A DNA stretch of 64,000 nucleotides from Candidatus Limnocylindrales bacterium (GCA_035626395.1 DASPNR010000026.1:1-64000); one strand, 5' to 3'; counted from the first letter of the stretch, positions 49,176 to 62,624 are shown. The notes: a model not told the origin generated them from the sequence alone. Translations and numbers: made by a program.

Positions 49176-50492
49176 ATGGAGATTTTCTCTCGCAGTCGAA
49201 TCGTTACCGCGATGGCCGCGGCGCTGACGCTGGCCGCCGTGGCAGGAAGCGCGTCGGCGCAGCCACGCATCGACATCTACGGCCCCGGCGCCAACAAGGT
49301 GCCGATCGCGGTCGCTCCGCTGGCAGCGCTCGGCGGCGACGATCCTGCTCTCGAGCGGGAGTTCGCACGCGTCCTCGACCACGACCTCGAGCTGAGCGGC
49401 ATGTACCGCGTCATCGACCGCTCGGCCTACATCGAAGGCGTGCCGGCGGGCCCGTTCGCGCCCGAGAAGGTGAACTTCCTGAACTGGCAGGCGCTCGGCG
49501 CACGCGGCCTGGTGCTCGGCCGCTACGAGCGACGCGGCGGAGAGGTGACTCTGGAGTTCGCCTACTTCGACGTGCCGGGCCGCTCGATGCTCGGTGGCCG
49601 CCGCATCCGCGGCTCTGCCGGCGACGTCGCGCGCATGGCGCACCGGACGGCCGATGCGATTCTCGAGTTCACCACCGGCATCCCCGGGCCCTTCGACTCC
49701 CGGATCGCCTTCATCTCCAACCGCAATCAGCGGATGAAGGACGTGCACGTGATGACGCTCGACGGCGCCGTCCAGAAGGTCACCGACCACCGCTCCATCA
49801 CGATGGCGCCGTCGTGGAGCCCCGACCTCGGCTCGATCGTCTTCACCAGCTTCCGCGGCGGCAACGCCGGGCTGTGGAGCGTGCGGCTGGGATCGCGTGC
49901 CGAGACCCAGATCGCCGCCAAGATGGGACTGAACATCGGCGGCACCTGGCACCCCGGCGGCCGCGTCCTGGCGGTTGCCCGCGAGGAGGCTGGCAACACC
50001 GACATCTTCGCGCTCGAGATGGCCACCAGCGGACAGCAGCGCCTGACCGAGCACTGGGGCATCGACGTCGATCCGTCGTGGTCGCCCGACGGCCGGCGCC
50101 TGGCGTTCTGCTCGTCGCGCGGAGGCACTCCGCAGGTCTACACGATGGGCTATCCCGACAAGTCGGTTTCGCGCGTGACATTCCAGGGCAGCTACAACTG
50201 CGCTCCCGCCTGGTCGCCCGACGGCCGCTACATCGCCTACGCCGGGCGCGTCGGTCGCGACTTCCACATCTTCGTCGTTCCGGCCGGCGGCGGTACGCCG
50301 CGGCAAGTGACGTTCGTCGGCTCCAATGAAGACCCGTCATGGTCGCCAGACTCGCGCTTCATCGCGTTCTCGCGCGAGACCAAGAATCGCAAGAAACTGT
50401 GGCTTGCAGATGTCACAGGTCACTGGGAACACGAATTGACCACCGGCAATGGGGATGATACTTCCCCAAGTTGGTCGAGGCGGCTTGATTAG
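49176..50492 (+). CDS. tolB: TolB, periplasmic beta-propeller of the Tol-Pal system
   Basis: The product is 438 aa. ATG 49176 gives a signal peptide (IVTAMAAALTLAAVAGSASA). The N-terminal domain includes IAVAPLAALGGDD; five or six propeller blades follow with S-W-S-P-D-G-R motifs (DPSWSPDGRRLAFCSSRGG, APAWSPDGRYIAYAGRVGR, DPSWSPDSRFIAFSRETKN). An in-frame GTG at 49158 overlaps the tolA stop and is possible. It shuttles between Pal and TolA. Confidence 0.95.
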   Translation: MEIFSRSRIVTAMAAALTLAAVAGSASAQPRIDIYGPGANKVPIAVAPLAALGGDDPALEREFARVLDHDLELSGMYRVIDRSAYIEGVPAGPFAPEKVNFLNWQALGARGLVLGRYERRGGEVTLEFAYFDVPGRSMLGGRRIRGSAGDVARMAHRTADAILEFTTGIPGPFDSRIAFISNRNQRMKDVHVMTLDGAVQKVTDHRSITMAPSWSPDLGSIVFTSFRGGNAGLWSVRLGSRAETQIAAKMGLNIGGTWHPGGRVLAVAREEAGNTDIFALEMATSGQQRLTEHWGIDVDPSWSPDGRRLAFCSSRGGTPQVYTMGYPDKSVSRVTFQGSYNCAPAWSPDGRYIAYAGRVGRDFHIFVVPAGGGTPRQVTFVGSNEDPSWSPDSRFIAFSRETKNRKKLWLADVTGHWEHELTTGNGDDTSPSWSRRLD

Positions 50493-50565
50493 GGCGCAAA
50501 ACGCCTTCCTGCGTCCCGTTTCGATGAACCAGTACAGCGCGCCGCGAGCGCTTCGGAGGATGACC

Positions 50566-51102
50566 ATGGGTCTTGGACGTGTGTGGGTGGGGCGGGTCAG
50601 AGTGGCGACCGTCGTCATCGGTGTCGGCCTTGCGTTGGGGTTGACGAGCGGCTGCTCGTCGAAGCAATCGGACAGCGAGCTCGAATCGGACTCGTCGCTG
50701 AGCGACAGCGAATTCGGCGGCTCGCGCGGAAGCCTGGCCGATGCGCAGGCAGGCCGCCGCGTCGGCGGCGGCCGTTTCGAAGAAATCTATTTCGCCTACG
50801 ATTCCTCCGAGCTCGATAGCGCGGGCACGCAGGCCGTCCGTTACAACGCCGAGCTGCTGCGCGCCGAAAAGGGACGCATCGAGATCGAAGGCCACTGCGA
50901 CGAGCGCGGGACGGCCGAGTACAACCTGGCGCTGGGTGCGCGCCGCGCCAAGGCGGTCCGCGACGGCCTGGTTGCGGTCGGCATCAGCTCGTCACGCCTG
51001 TCGACGGTCAGCTACGGCGAGGAGCTGCCGGTGTGCCGCGAGTCCAGCGAGTCATGCTGGAGCCAGAACCGGCGCGCTCACCTCGTCGATCTGACGGAGT
51101 AG
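50566..51102 (+). CDS. pal: Pal, peptidoglycan-associated lipoprotein
   Basis: The product is 178 aa. ATG 50566 is fixed by CGGAGG six bases upstream, and gives a lipoprotein signal ending in the lipobox GLTSGCSS. The OmpA-like domain binds diaminopimelate of peptidoglycan: IYFAYDSSELDSAG, RIEIEGHCDERGTAEYNLAL and GARRAKAVRDGLV. Position after tolB is standard. Confidence 0.95.
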   Translation: MGLGRVWVGRVRVATVVIGVGLALGLTSGCSSKQSDSELESDSSLSDSEFGGSRGSLADAQAGRRVGGGRFEEIYFAYDSSELDSAGTQAVRYNAELLRAEKGRIEIEGHCDERGTAEYNLALGARRAKAVRDGLVAVGISSSRLSTVSYGEELPVCRESSESCWSQNRRAHLVDLTE

Positions 51103-51112
51103 CCAGTCCGCG

Positions 51113-51907
51113 ATGACCAACTCCCGCCTGCATGTTCTCCTGCTTGCCGCTCTGACGGCGACGCTGGCCGCCTGCTCCGCGCAGCAGGGCGGCAACGTCG
51201 AGCGTCGCTACGAAGACCTGCGCACGCTCGTTCTCGAGCAGCGCCGGGCCATCGAGGACCTGCAGCGCGAGCAGGAGACGATGCAGGCGGCGCTCGACGA
51301 GATGCGCTTCGGGCGGCGGCCGAGCAGCCGCCCCGTGTACGGTCCCTCCGGCGCAGGCCTGGAACAGGATCGCTACCGCCAACCGACCTCCCCGATGACT
51401 GCCCAGCCCGAGTTCCCCGTCGACGAGCCCGCCGACGAGGATCCGCGCGCGGGCGACGTTGCCTCGATCCCGCAGACGCAGCCGGACCGTCCGGCGCCGG
51501 CTGCACCGCAGGGAGGCTCGGTCCCGACCGACCTCGTCGGCACGAGCTATGATTCGGCAATGCGCTCGCTCAATGCGGGCGACCACGACGAAGCCATCCA
51601 GTCGTTCCGCAACTTCCTTCACGACAACGCGTCGTCGCCGTACGCGGACGATGCGCAGTACTGGATCGGTGAGGCCTACTTCCGCAAGGGTCTCTACCAC
51701 CGCGCCATCATCGAGCTGAACCTGGTATCGACCAGCTACGGCTCGGGCGATCGTGCGCCTGCAGCGCTGCTGCGGCAGGCCGAAGCCTTCCGCATCGTCG
51801 GCGACCGCGTCGACGCGCGCCTGAGCCTGCAAAAGGTCATCAACCGCTACCCGGGCACCGACGAGGCCGCCAAGGCCTCGCGCATGCTCAACGAGATCGG
51901 CGGATGA
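51113..51907 (+). CDS. cpoB: CpoB/YbgF-like Tol-Pal periplasmic coordinator
   Basis: The product is 264 aa. The signal ends in a lipobox-like TLAACSAQ, so it may be a lipoprotein, whereas E. coli CpoB is soluble. A coiled-coil trimerisation segment follows (LRTLVLEQRRAIEDLQREQE), then a linker, then TPR repeats (YDSAMRSLNAGDHDEAIQSF, DAQYWIGEAYFRKGLYHRAI). CpoB coordinates peptidoglycan synthesis with constriction. It is 10 bases after pal. Confidence 0.9.
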   Translation: MTNSRLHVLLLAALTATLAACSAQQGGNVERRYEDLRTLVLEQRRAIEDLQREQETMQAALDEMRFGRRPSSRPVYGPSGAGLEQDRYRQPTSPMTAQPEFPVDEPADEDPRAGDVASIPQTQPDRPAPAAPQGGSVPTDLVGTSYDSAMRSLNAGDHDEAIQSFRNFLHDNASSPYADDAQYWIGEAYFRKGLYHRAIIELNLVSTSYGSGDRAPAALLRQAEAFRIVGDRVDARLSLQKVINRYPGTDEAAKASRMLNEIGG

Positions 51908-51925
51908 GGACGCCTCGCTTCGCCG

Positions 51926-52858
51926 ATGAGGATCGTCCGTAGTCTCGACCGCGCTCGCGGGTCGGTACGCGCACCGGTCGTCACGATCGGCAACTTCGAC
52001 GGCGTCCACCACGGCCACCAGGTCATCCTCCGACAGCTGATTCGCGACGCTCGTGCCCGCCACGCGCCCGCGGTCGTTCTGACGTTCGATCCGCATCCGG
52101 TCGCCGTCGTGCGTCCGCAGGCCGCGCCGCGCCTGCTGATGACGCTCGGCGACCGCCTCGCCACGCTGGCCCGCCACGGCGTCGACGTCACGGTCGTGCA
52201 GCGCTTCTCGCGCGACTTCGCCGCCATCGAGGCCGACGACTTCATACGGCGCTTCCTCGTCGAGATTCTGGACGCGCAGAAGATCCTGGTCGGCCACGAT
52301 CTCAATTTCGGTCGCGGCCGCAGCGGCAACGTCGATACGTTGATCGCGGCGGGAGCCCGGCACGGCTTTGCCGTCGAGGTGATCGGGCCGGTGGAGGTCG
52401 ACGGCGTTCCGGTCCATTCGAGCCGCATCCGTGAGCTCGTCGCCGCGGGCGACGTGGCGTCCGCGCATCGCCTGCTCGGAAGGCCGCACCGCGTGCGCGG
52501 GCGCGTGCGGCACGGCGCCGGCCGCGGCAAGGGGCTCGGCTTCGCGACCGCCAACGTGCGGCCGCGCACGCCGCTGCCGCCCGGCGACGGCGTCTATGTC
52601 ACGGTGGTCCATCTGGACGGACAGGAACTCGACAGCGTGACTTCCATCGGCAGCACGCCGACGTTCGGAGGCGGCGAGAGCGTCATCGAGGCCCACATCT
52701 TCGCGGACGTCGGGGACATCTACGGGCGCCCCATCGCGCTCGACTTTCTGGCCAGGCTCCGCGACCAGCAGCGCTTCGAGTCGCCCACAGCCCTGGTCGC
52801 GCAGATCGAGAAGGACGTCGCCGAGGCCAAGGCCGTGCTGGCCGCGCGCCGTGGCTGA
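51926..52858 (+). CDS. ribF: Bifunctional riboflavin kinase/FAD synthetase
   Basis: The product is 310 aa. The FMN adenylyltransferase half has VVTIGNFDGVHHGHQVILRQ and the S/T-x-x-I-R motif in HSSRIRELVAAGD. The riboflavin kinase half has GRGKGLGFATANVRP and GVYVTVVHLDG. It makes FMN and FAD. It starts 18 bases after cpoB and overlaps the next gene by eight bases. Confidence 0.95.
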   Translation: MRIVRSLDRARGSVRAPVVTIGNFDGVHHGHQVILRQLIRDARARHAPAVVLTFDPHPVAVVRPQAAPRLLMTLGDRLATLARHGVDVTVVQRFSRDFAAIEADDFIRRFLVEILDAQKILVGHDLNFGRGRSGNVDTLIAAGARHGFAVEVIGPVEVDGVPVHSSRIRELVAAGDVASAHRLLGRPHRVRGRVRHGAGRGKGLGFATANVRPRTPLPPGDGVYVTVVHLDGQELDSVTSIGSTPTFGGGESVIEAHIFADVGDIYGRPIALDFLARLRDQQRFESPTALVAQIEKDVAEAKAVLAARRG

Positions 52859-53810
52859 GCGCGCGCCGCGAGAGTTTCTCGTGCCGCCCGGCGGCGGCGG
52901 TGCGCGTCTGGATGTGTGGCTGGCCGCGCAGCCCGATGCTCCGACTCGGTCGCAAATCAAGCTTGCTTGCGAGCAGGGCCGGCTGCGCATCGGCGACAGA
53001 CCGGTGCGGCCCTCGATGAGACTGCGCGGCGGAGAGACGGTCGTGCTCGTGGGCTCGCCCGCCGAGGATGCCGAAGCGGCACCTGTCGCCGAAGCCATCG
53101 AGCTGCGCGTGCTCTACGAGGACGAGGACATCGTGGCGGTGGACAAGCCGGCGGGAATGGTCGTGCATCCTGCAGCCGGCAATCGCGCCGGCACCCTCGT
53201 CAACGCCATCCTTCACCGTTACTCGGCCTCGGCTGCGGCCGCTTTGCCTCATCGCGCCGGGATCGTGCACCGGCTCGATCGCGATACCTCCGGCGTCATT
53301 CTGGTGGCGCGCACGGTGGTGGCGCACGAAGCGCTATCCAAGCAATTCCGCGAGCGCAGCGTGCGCAAGGAGTATCTGGCACTGGTGCATGGGCTGGTGC
53401 GCAGCGGCGGGACCATCGATGCGCCGATCGGCCGCCACCCCAGCGACCGCAAGCGGATGTCGACGCACGCACGGCGATCGCGCAGCGCCGTCTCCGACTA
53501 CGAGCCGCGCGAGCTGTTCGAGCGCGCCGGCGCCACCCTGCTCGAGGTGCGTCCGCGCACGGGACGCACGCACCAGATCCGCGTGCACCTGGCCGCCCGT
53601 GGGTGGCCGATCGTCGGCGACAAGGTCTACGGACGGCGGCCTGGCACCCGGCCAGCGCATCCTCGTCAGGCCCTGCATGCTGCGGCGATCGAAATCGAGC
53701 GGCCTTGCGACGGGCGGCGCATCCGCATCGAAGCGCCGCTGGCCGCCGACCTGCATGCGCTGCTGGACTCGCTTCGAGGGGGCGGGCCAGGCCGGGGGAA
53801 TCCTGGTTGA
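52851..53810 (+). CDS. rluD: RluA/RluD-family pseudouridine synthase
   Basis: The product is 319 aa, GTG start inside the end of ribF. The N-terminal S4 domain is in RSQIKLACEQGRLRIGD, and the catalytic Asp is in AGIVHRLDRDTSGVILVART. Other family blocks are VVDKPAGMVVHPAAGN and GRTHQIRVHLAARGWPIVGD. It probably modifies helix 69 of 23S rRNA, as RluD does; a different RluA-type target cannot be excluded. Confidence 0.9.
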   Translation: MAERAPREFLVPPGGGGARLDVWLAAQPDAPTRSQIKLACEQGRLRIGDRPVRPSMRLRGGETVVLVGSPAEDAEAAPVAEAIELRVLYEDEDIVAVDKPAGMVVHPAAGNRAGTLVNAILHRYSASAAAALPHRAGIVHRLDRDTSGVILVARTVVAHEALSKQFRERSVRKEYLALVHGLVRSGGTIDAPIGRHPSDRKRMSTHARRSRSAVSDYEPRELFERAGATLLEVRPRTGRTHQIRVHLAARGWPIVGDKVYGRRPGTRPAHPRQALHAAAIEIERPCDGRRIRIEAPLAADLHALLDSLRGGGPGRGNPG

Positions 53811-54033
53811 CTGCCAGCCATGGATGCTCTAGCTTCGCGACTGTCCCGCCCGGAAACGCGCCGTTTCCGACGTCCGGTCAAGCATCGCGCCAGCCGACGG
53901 AGTTGCCAGTTCGTAGGCGTATGCGCCGATGCCTGAGTTGGCCGGTCTCGAGGGAGCAGCCCGAGGGACCTCCGGGCCTCCATCAATCTAGCCTCAATGA
54001 TCGCGGGTCCGGGCCCTTGGGAGAGGGAGACGG

Positions 54034-55494
<1,461 letters not shown>

Positions 55495-55649
55495 GCCACC
55501 ACGACCCACGCGACCGCAGTCGCGCGGTCCGTCCGTGCCCGGGCCCTGACGCGTTGCATCCCGGAAAGTCTTTTGTTATTGGGCCGCGATTGGCCTGAGA
55601 ACGGTGCTCGATAAGAGGTCTCGATAACGAGGTGAGGAATGGTAGCTCG

Positions 55650-58185
<2,536 letters not shown>

Positions 58186-58195
58186 GGGTGCAGCC

Positions 58196-58753
58196 ATGAC
58201 CGACGAAATCCTCAAGGATCTGCAGAACCAGATGCAGGAGACGATCGTGTCTCTGAAGCGCGACATGGCGCGCATCCGTGCCGGCCGCGCCACGCCCGCG
58301 CTTCTCGACCACGTCTTCGTCGACTACTACGGCTCCTCGACGCCGCTGAACAAGCTGGCGACCGTCTCCGCTCCGGAGGCGCGCCTGCTGCTGGTGCAGC
58401 CGTTCGACAAGAGCACCGTGGGCGCCATCGACAAGGCCATCCGCACCTCCGATCTCGGCCTCTCGCCGGTCAGCGACGGCCACCTGCTGCGGATTCCGAT
58501 CCCCGAGCTGACGGGCGAGCGCCGCAAGGATCTGGTCAAGCAACTCAAGAAAGAGGCCGAGCAGCACAAGGTCTCGGCGCGCAGTCATCGGCGCGATGCC
58601 AACGAGCTCCTGAAGGAAGCCGAGAACGAGAAGGAAATCACCCAGGACGAGCACCGCGCCGCCGTGGAGAAGGTTCAGAAGCTGACCGACGAGACGATCC
58701 ACCAGATCGACGCGCTCGTGGCGGCCAAAGAACAAGAGATCATGTCGATCTGA
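58196..58753 (+). CDS. frr: Ribosome recycling factor
   Basis: The product is 185 aa, exactly the usual size. It splits post-termination ribosomes together with EF-G. Family blocks are RAGRATPALLDHVFVDYYGS, LLVQPFDKSTVGAIDKAI and IPIPELTGERRKDLVKQLKK. It starts 10 bases after pyrH. Confidence 0.97.
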   Translation: MTDEILKDLQNQMQETIVSLKRDMARIRAGRATPALLDHVFVDYYGSSTPLNKLATVSAPEARLLLVQPFDKSTVGAIDKAIRTSDLGLSPVSDGHLLRIPIPELTGERRKDLVKQLKKEAEQHKVSARSHRRDANELLKEAENEKEITQDEHRAAVEKVQKLTDETIHQIDALVAAKEQEIMSI

Positions 58754-58767
58754 GCGGAGCCGCGCTC

Positions 58768-59511
58768 GTGAATCCGCCGCCGATCGGAGAGGGCCTCCCT
58801 CGCCACGTTGCCGTCATCATGGACGGCAATGGACGCTGGGCCACGCAGCGCGGGCTCAGCCGGATCCAGGGACATCGCAAGGGCAAGGACTCGGTGCGCG
58901 AGATCGTCGAGACGGCGCGCGAGATCGGCATCGAGTACCTGACGCTGTACGCGTTTTCGACGGAGAACTGGGAGCGGCCCGGGCGTGAGGTCGAAGCGCT
59001 CATGGGCCTGCTGCGACGCTACCTTCGCACCGAGGTCAACAAGATGATGCGTCACGGCATCCGCCTGCGCGCCATCGGCAATCTCCGGCGGCTTCCGCGC
59101 GAGGTCCTGTCCGACCTGCGCGACGTCGAGCACCGCACTCGCGACAACTCGGGAATGACGGTACAGCTCGCCGTCAGCTACGGCAGCAGGGAGGAGATCC
59201 TGGCGGCGGCGCGCAAGCTCGCGCGTCGCGTGCGCGACGGCGACCTGGCGGCCGAAGACATCGACGAAGAGGCCTTTGCCGGCGCACTCATGACGGCCAC
59301 GATTCCCGATCCCGATCTCCTCATCCGCACGAGCGGCGAGATGCGGCTGTCCAACTTCCTGCTGTGGCAGGCGGCGTACACCGAGCTCTACATCACCGAG
59401 ACGTTGTGGCCCGACTTTCGCCGGCCGCAGTTCCTTGCGGCGTTGGCCGAGTTCAAGAAGCGCCGCCGCCGTTTCGGCCGCACCGATCAGCAGCTCGCAC
59501 AGGAGGCGTGA
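58768..59511 (+). CDS. uppS: Undecaprenyl diphosphate synthase
   Basis: The product is 247 aa, GTG start. It extends farnesyl diphosphate to the C55 lipid carrier used for cell-wall synthesis. The active-site Asp is in VAVIMDGNGRWATQRGL, with YLTLYAFSTENWERP and DLLIRTSGEMRLSNFLLWQ, where the last Arg/Ser positions bind isopentenyl diphosphate. cdsA starts directly after its stop codon. Confidence 0.97.
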   Translation: MNPPPIGEGLPRHVAVIMDGNGRWATQRGLSRIQGHRKGKDSVREIVETAREIGIEYLTLYAFSTENWERPGREVEALMGLLRRYLRTEVNKMMRHGIRLRAIGNLRRLPREVLSDLRDVEHRTRDNSGMTVQLAVSYGSREEILAAARKLARRVRDGDLAAEDIDEEAFAGALMTATIPDPDLLIRTSGEMRLSNFLLWQAAYTELYITETLWPDFRRPQFLAALAEFKKRRRRFGRTDQQLAQEA

Positions 59512-60312
59512 GTGCTCAGGACGAGGATAGTCACGGCCATCATCGCCATTCCTATCCTCATCTGGCTGATCCTTTCCGCTTCGCCGGCGGTCTACAATTT
59601 TGTCGTCCTTCTGTGCACGTTCATCTCGCTTCGCGAGCTGGCCGCGATGCAGCGCGAGATGATCAACGGCGGCACGCTTCTGACCGCCGGCGCCGGCATG
59701 GTCATCGCGGTCTCCATGCTCATCGACGAAACCGGACGGGCGGTGTCGGCCGGCCTGGTCGTTGCGCTGGTGGGAATCCTTCTGGGAACGCTCGCGACCG
59801 CCAAGAACATGCAGAGGAGCGTCGTCGGCGCCGGCCAGATCCTGTTCGCCTCGCTGTACGGCGGTCTGCTGCTGCCGCATCTGATCTGGCTTCGCGCGCA
59901 GCCGGGTGGGCCGAAGCTCGTGTTCTTTCTGCTGGCCTGCGTCATGGCCAGCGACGCCGGCGGCTACTTCGGCGGCCGCGCCTTCGGGCGCCGCAAGCTG
60001 TGGCCGAGCGTCTCACCGAACAAGACCATCGAGGGCGCCATCAGCTCGGTCGTTGCGGCAGTTTTCGTCGGAGCTATCTTCGACGAGGTGCTCGTCGACC
60101 GGTTCGGGGCCGTCGAAGTCGTTTTCGTGGCGGCAGTGATATCCCTTCTGGGCCAGGTCGGGGATCTGGCCGAGTCCATGATCAAGCGCGCGTATGACGC
60201 CAAGGACTCCGGCTGGATCCTGCCGGGCCATGGCGGCGTGCTCGATCGGACCGACAGCATGGTGCTGCCGATCGTGTTCACCTACTACTACGCCGTCCTC
60301 AGCGTGGCGTAA
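59512..60312 (+). CDS. cdsA: Phosphatidate cytidylyltransferase
   Basis: The product is 266 aa, GTG start adjacent to the uppS stop. It makes CDP-diacylglycerol for phospholipid synthesis. Six to eight membrane helices are predictable. Signature parts are LACVMASDAGGYFGGRAFGR, SPNKTIEGAISS, and GVLDRTDSMVLPIVFTYYY. The next gene, after 99 bases, is rseP, with no dxr between. Confidence 0.95.
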   Translation: MLRTRIVTAIIAIPILIWLILSASPAVYNFVVLLCTFISLRELAAMQREMINGGTLLTAGAGMVIAVSMLIDETGRAVSAGLVVALVGILLGTLATAKNMQRSVVGAGQILFASLYGGLLLPHLIWLRAQPGGPKLVFFLLACVMASDAGGYFGGRAFGRRKLWPSVSPNKTIEGAISSVVAAVFVGAIFDEVLVDRFGAVEVVFVAAVISLLGQVGDLAESMIKRAYDAKDSGWILPGHGGVLDRTDSMVLPIVFTYYYAVLSVA

Positions 60313-60411
60313 GACAGGCCGCTGTTGCGCCGCCGCAGAAAGTGGCTGCCCTTTTGAGTGTGGGAAGATTGCGGGTTTCGGTCCCGCTGCAGCCCGTATA
60401 GAGAAGAAGTC

Positions 60412-61497
60412 ATGGCCGTTGGAAGCATGCTTGCCGCAGTTCTCGTTCTCGCCATCGTCATTTTCGTCCACGAGCTCGGTCACTTTCTGGCCGGGAAGTG
60501 GAACAACGTCGAAGTGCGGGTTTTTTCGATGGGTTTCGGCCCGACCCTGTTCGCCAGGAAGTTCGGCGAGACGGTCTACCGTCTGGCCCTGGTTCCGCTC
60601 GGCGGCTACGTGCGCATGGCCGGATACGACGAGGAGGGCGGGGACGACGAGGACGCCCCCGCCGACCCCAGGCGCGGGTTCACGAGCAAGAGCCTGGCTG
60701 CCCGCGCCACCATCGTGGCAGCGGGCCCCGCGGTGAACCTGATTTTTGCGGCGCTGCTCTTCACCTTTTGCGCCTACGTCTACGGCGTCTCGGTTCCGTC
60801 CGACAAGCCGGTGGTCGAGGCGGTCGCGCCCGGGCAGCCGGCCGAGGCCGGCGGTCTCAAAGCCGGCGATACCGTCGTGGCGGTCGATTCGCGGCCGATC
60901 ACCAAATGGGAGGACCTCCTCGACGTGGTCGTGAGCAGCGGCGGCAAGGCGCTGACGTTCGAAGTCATCGACGAAAGCGGCGCGCGCCGCACGGCCGTCG
61001 TCACGCCCAAGCTGGCTCCGCGCTATGACGAGTTCGGGGAGGAGGGCGAGTCGGTCTTCCAGATTGGCGTCCTTCGCTCCGAGGAGACGCAGGAGGTGGG
61101 GCTGACGCGCGCGGCCAGCGTTGGCGTGCAGCAGACGGCCGGCTACTCCTGGATGATCGTGCAGACCGTGGCGCGGCTGTTCCAGGGCCGGCTCTCGGCT
61201 GGGGATCTGGGCGGGCCGATCCTCATCGCGCGCGAGGCGAGCCGGCAGGCGCGCTCGGGGCTGCGGCCGCTGCTGATCTTCATGGCGCTCATCAGCGTCA
61301 ACCTCGGCATCGTCAACCTGCTGCCCATCCCGGTGCTGGACGGCGGCCATCTGGCGTTCATGGCCTTCGAGGCGGTGCGCGGGAAGCCGCTGTCGCTGCG
61401 CGTTCGCGAGTACGCGCTGCAGGTGGGGATGGTGCTCATCGGCGCGCTGATGATCTTCGTCGTCTTCAACGACATCGTTCGGATCGTGGCTGGGTGA
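60412..61497 (+). CDS. rseP: RseP-type site-2 zinc metalloprotease
   Basis: The product is 361 aa. ATG 60412 follows GAGAAGAAG. The zinc site HELGH is in IVIFVHELGHFLAGKWNNVE in the first membrane helix, and the third ligand in NLLPIPVLDGGHLAF. One PDZ domain is central (EAVAPGQPAEAGGLKAGDTV). E. coli RseP has about 450 aa and two PDZ domains; this shorter single-PDZ form is common outside gammaproteobacteria. It cuts anti-sigma factors and signal-peptide remnants within the membrane. Confidence 0.95.
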   Translation: MAVGSMLAAVLVLAIVIFVHELGHFLAGKWNNVEVRVFSMGFGPTLFARKFGETVYRLALVPLGGYVRMAGYDEEGGDDEDAPADPRRGFTSKSLAARATIVAAGPAVNLIFAALLFTFCAYVYGVSVPSDKPVVEAVAPGQPAEAGGLKAGDTVVAVDSRPITKWEDLLDVVVSSGGKALTFEVIDESGARRTAVVTPKLAPRYDEFGEEGESVFQIGVLRSEETQEVGLTRAASVGVQQTAGYSWMIVQTVARLFQGRLSAGDLGGPILIAREASRQARSGLRPLLIFMALISVNLGIVNLLPIPVLDGGHLAFMAFEAVRGKPLSLRVREYALQVGMVLIGALMIFVVFNDIVRIVAG

Positions 61498-62237
61498 GCC
61501 GCGGCGTCGTCCTTCTTGCTCTGGACACGGCCGGGCCTCGTCCCGGCGCCGCCGTCGTGGACGCGGGCGGCCGCGTTCGATCCAGCTATCTCGACGAAAG
61601 CAGCGGCAAACGTTCCGAGGCGGTCGGCGCGCTGGCCGTGGAGCTTCTCGCGCAGGCCGGGCTTGCGCTTTCTGCGCTGCAGGCCATTGCGGTGGTGACC
61701 GGCCCCGGCTCCTACACCGGCCTTCGAACGGGGCTGGCACTGGTCCGGGGCCTGGCCTTTCTCGATTCCCTGCCCGTCGTCGGCGTTGGCAGCCTCGAGC
61801 TGTTCGCCTTCCGCGCCGGCTCGGCCGGCAAGTCCGTGCTCGCCGTCGCCAGCGCCGGCAGCGAGCGCTTCTACTGCGCCGCCTACGCGCACGCCGGCGA
61901 TACCGTGGAAGCACGCGACGACGTCGGCGTGCTCGAGGCGGACGAGCTGAGGCGGCGGATCGACGAGCATCGCGGCGCCGACTGCCTCATCGCCGCCGAT
62001 GCCGCATCGACGCCGTCGATCGTGGCGCTGCGCCCGGTTCCGACGGTGGTCCGCGTCGACGACGGTGCGGTGACAGATCTCGCACGGCTCGGCGTTGCCA
62101 GGCACGCGCGCGGGCAGGCGCGGCCGGCTGCGCAGGTGCTGCCGTGCTATGTCGGCACGAGCACGCCGCGCCCGAACCAGGCGCGCGTCGCCGCCGCGTT
62201 CCTGCGCCCGCACGGCGGGGCGCATCAGCCAGAGTAA
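61494..62237 (+). CDS. tsaB: TsaB, tRNA threonylcarbamoyladenosine complex subunit
   Basis: The product is 247 aa, GTG overlapping the rseP stop by four bases. TsaB pairs with TsaD to place t6A at position 37 of ANN-reading tRNAs. ASKHA-type blocks are LALDTAGPRPGAAVVDAGGR, AVVTGPGSYTGLRTGLALVR and GVGSLELFAF. It ends the cluster. Confidence 0.93.
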   Translation: MSRGVVLLALDTAGPRPGAAVVDAGGRVRSSYLDESSGKRSEAVGALAVELLAQAGLALSALQAIAVVTGPGSYTGLRTGLALVRGLAFLDSLPVVGVGSLELFAFRAGSAGKSVLAVASAGSERFYCAAYAHAGDTVEARDDVGVLEADELRRRIDEHRGADCLIAADAASTPSIVALRPVPTVVRVDDGAVTDLARLGVARHARGQARPAAQVLPCYVGTSTPRPNQARVAAAFLRPHGGAHQPE

Positions 62238-62274
62238 GTACTTGAAAACGCACGTGATTCACGTTCGCTCCCGT

Positions 62275-62303
62275 TTGACAACCCGATGCGCCGGGAATAC
62301 GGT
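62275..62303 (+). promoter_or_regulatory. Sigma-70-like promoter before the YdcH-like gene
   Basis: TTGACA (62275-62280), 17-base spacer, TACGGT (62298-62303) preceded by GGGAA. The start codon is 39 bases downstream, with AGGAGGT at 62331-62337. Confidence 0.6.
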
Positions 62304-62341
62304 GCGCGCCCGTCGCACGAAACGGAAATGAGGAGGTAGGA

Positions 62342-62578
62342 ATGGAGCCTCATGACGAAGAGCTGATCAAGACCCTGGTCCCCGCCAACGAAGAGCTGCG
62401 CAGTGCATACGAGACCCATCGCAAGCTCGATGCCGAGGTCCAGGAGATGGCGGCTCGCAGCCATCTTTCGCCGGAGGAGGAGCTGCATCGCAAGGAGCTG
62501 CAAAAGCTCAAGCTGGCCGAGAAAGACAAGATCATGCGCATTCTGGCCGAGTACCGCCGAAGCGCCGTATCGGCCTGA
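62342..62578 (+). CDS. YdcH/DUF465-like small coiled-coil protein
   Basis: The product is 78 aa. The pattern matches DUF465: LVPANEELRSAYETHRKLDA then LSPEEELHRKELQKLKLAEK DKI, a charged helical hairpin with the L-K-K-x-K-L-x-x-K-D end. Function is unknown for the family. The ribosome site AGGAGGT is strong and the gene has its own promoter. Confidence 0.85.
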   Translation: MEPHDEELIKTLVPANEELRSAYETHRKLDAEVQEMAARSHLSPEEELHRKELQKLKLAEKDKIMRILAEYRRSAVSA

Positions 62579-62624
62579 ACGACGAACCGGGCGCGACGCT
62601 CGGCACACTGGAAAGCTTCTCCGT

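Noticed and set aside
53852..53868. Perfect 7-bp hairpin between the pseudouridine synthase gene and rho, as a terminator
   Set aside because: The stem is short and no T-run follows, so it is not strong enough to call.
55560..55649. Promoter or S2-binding leader before rpsB
   Set aside because: Only weak -35/-10 matches (TTGCAT...TATTGG) could be found, and no structure similar to known rpsB leaders was clear.
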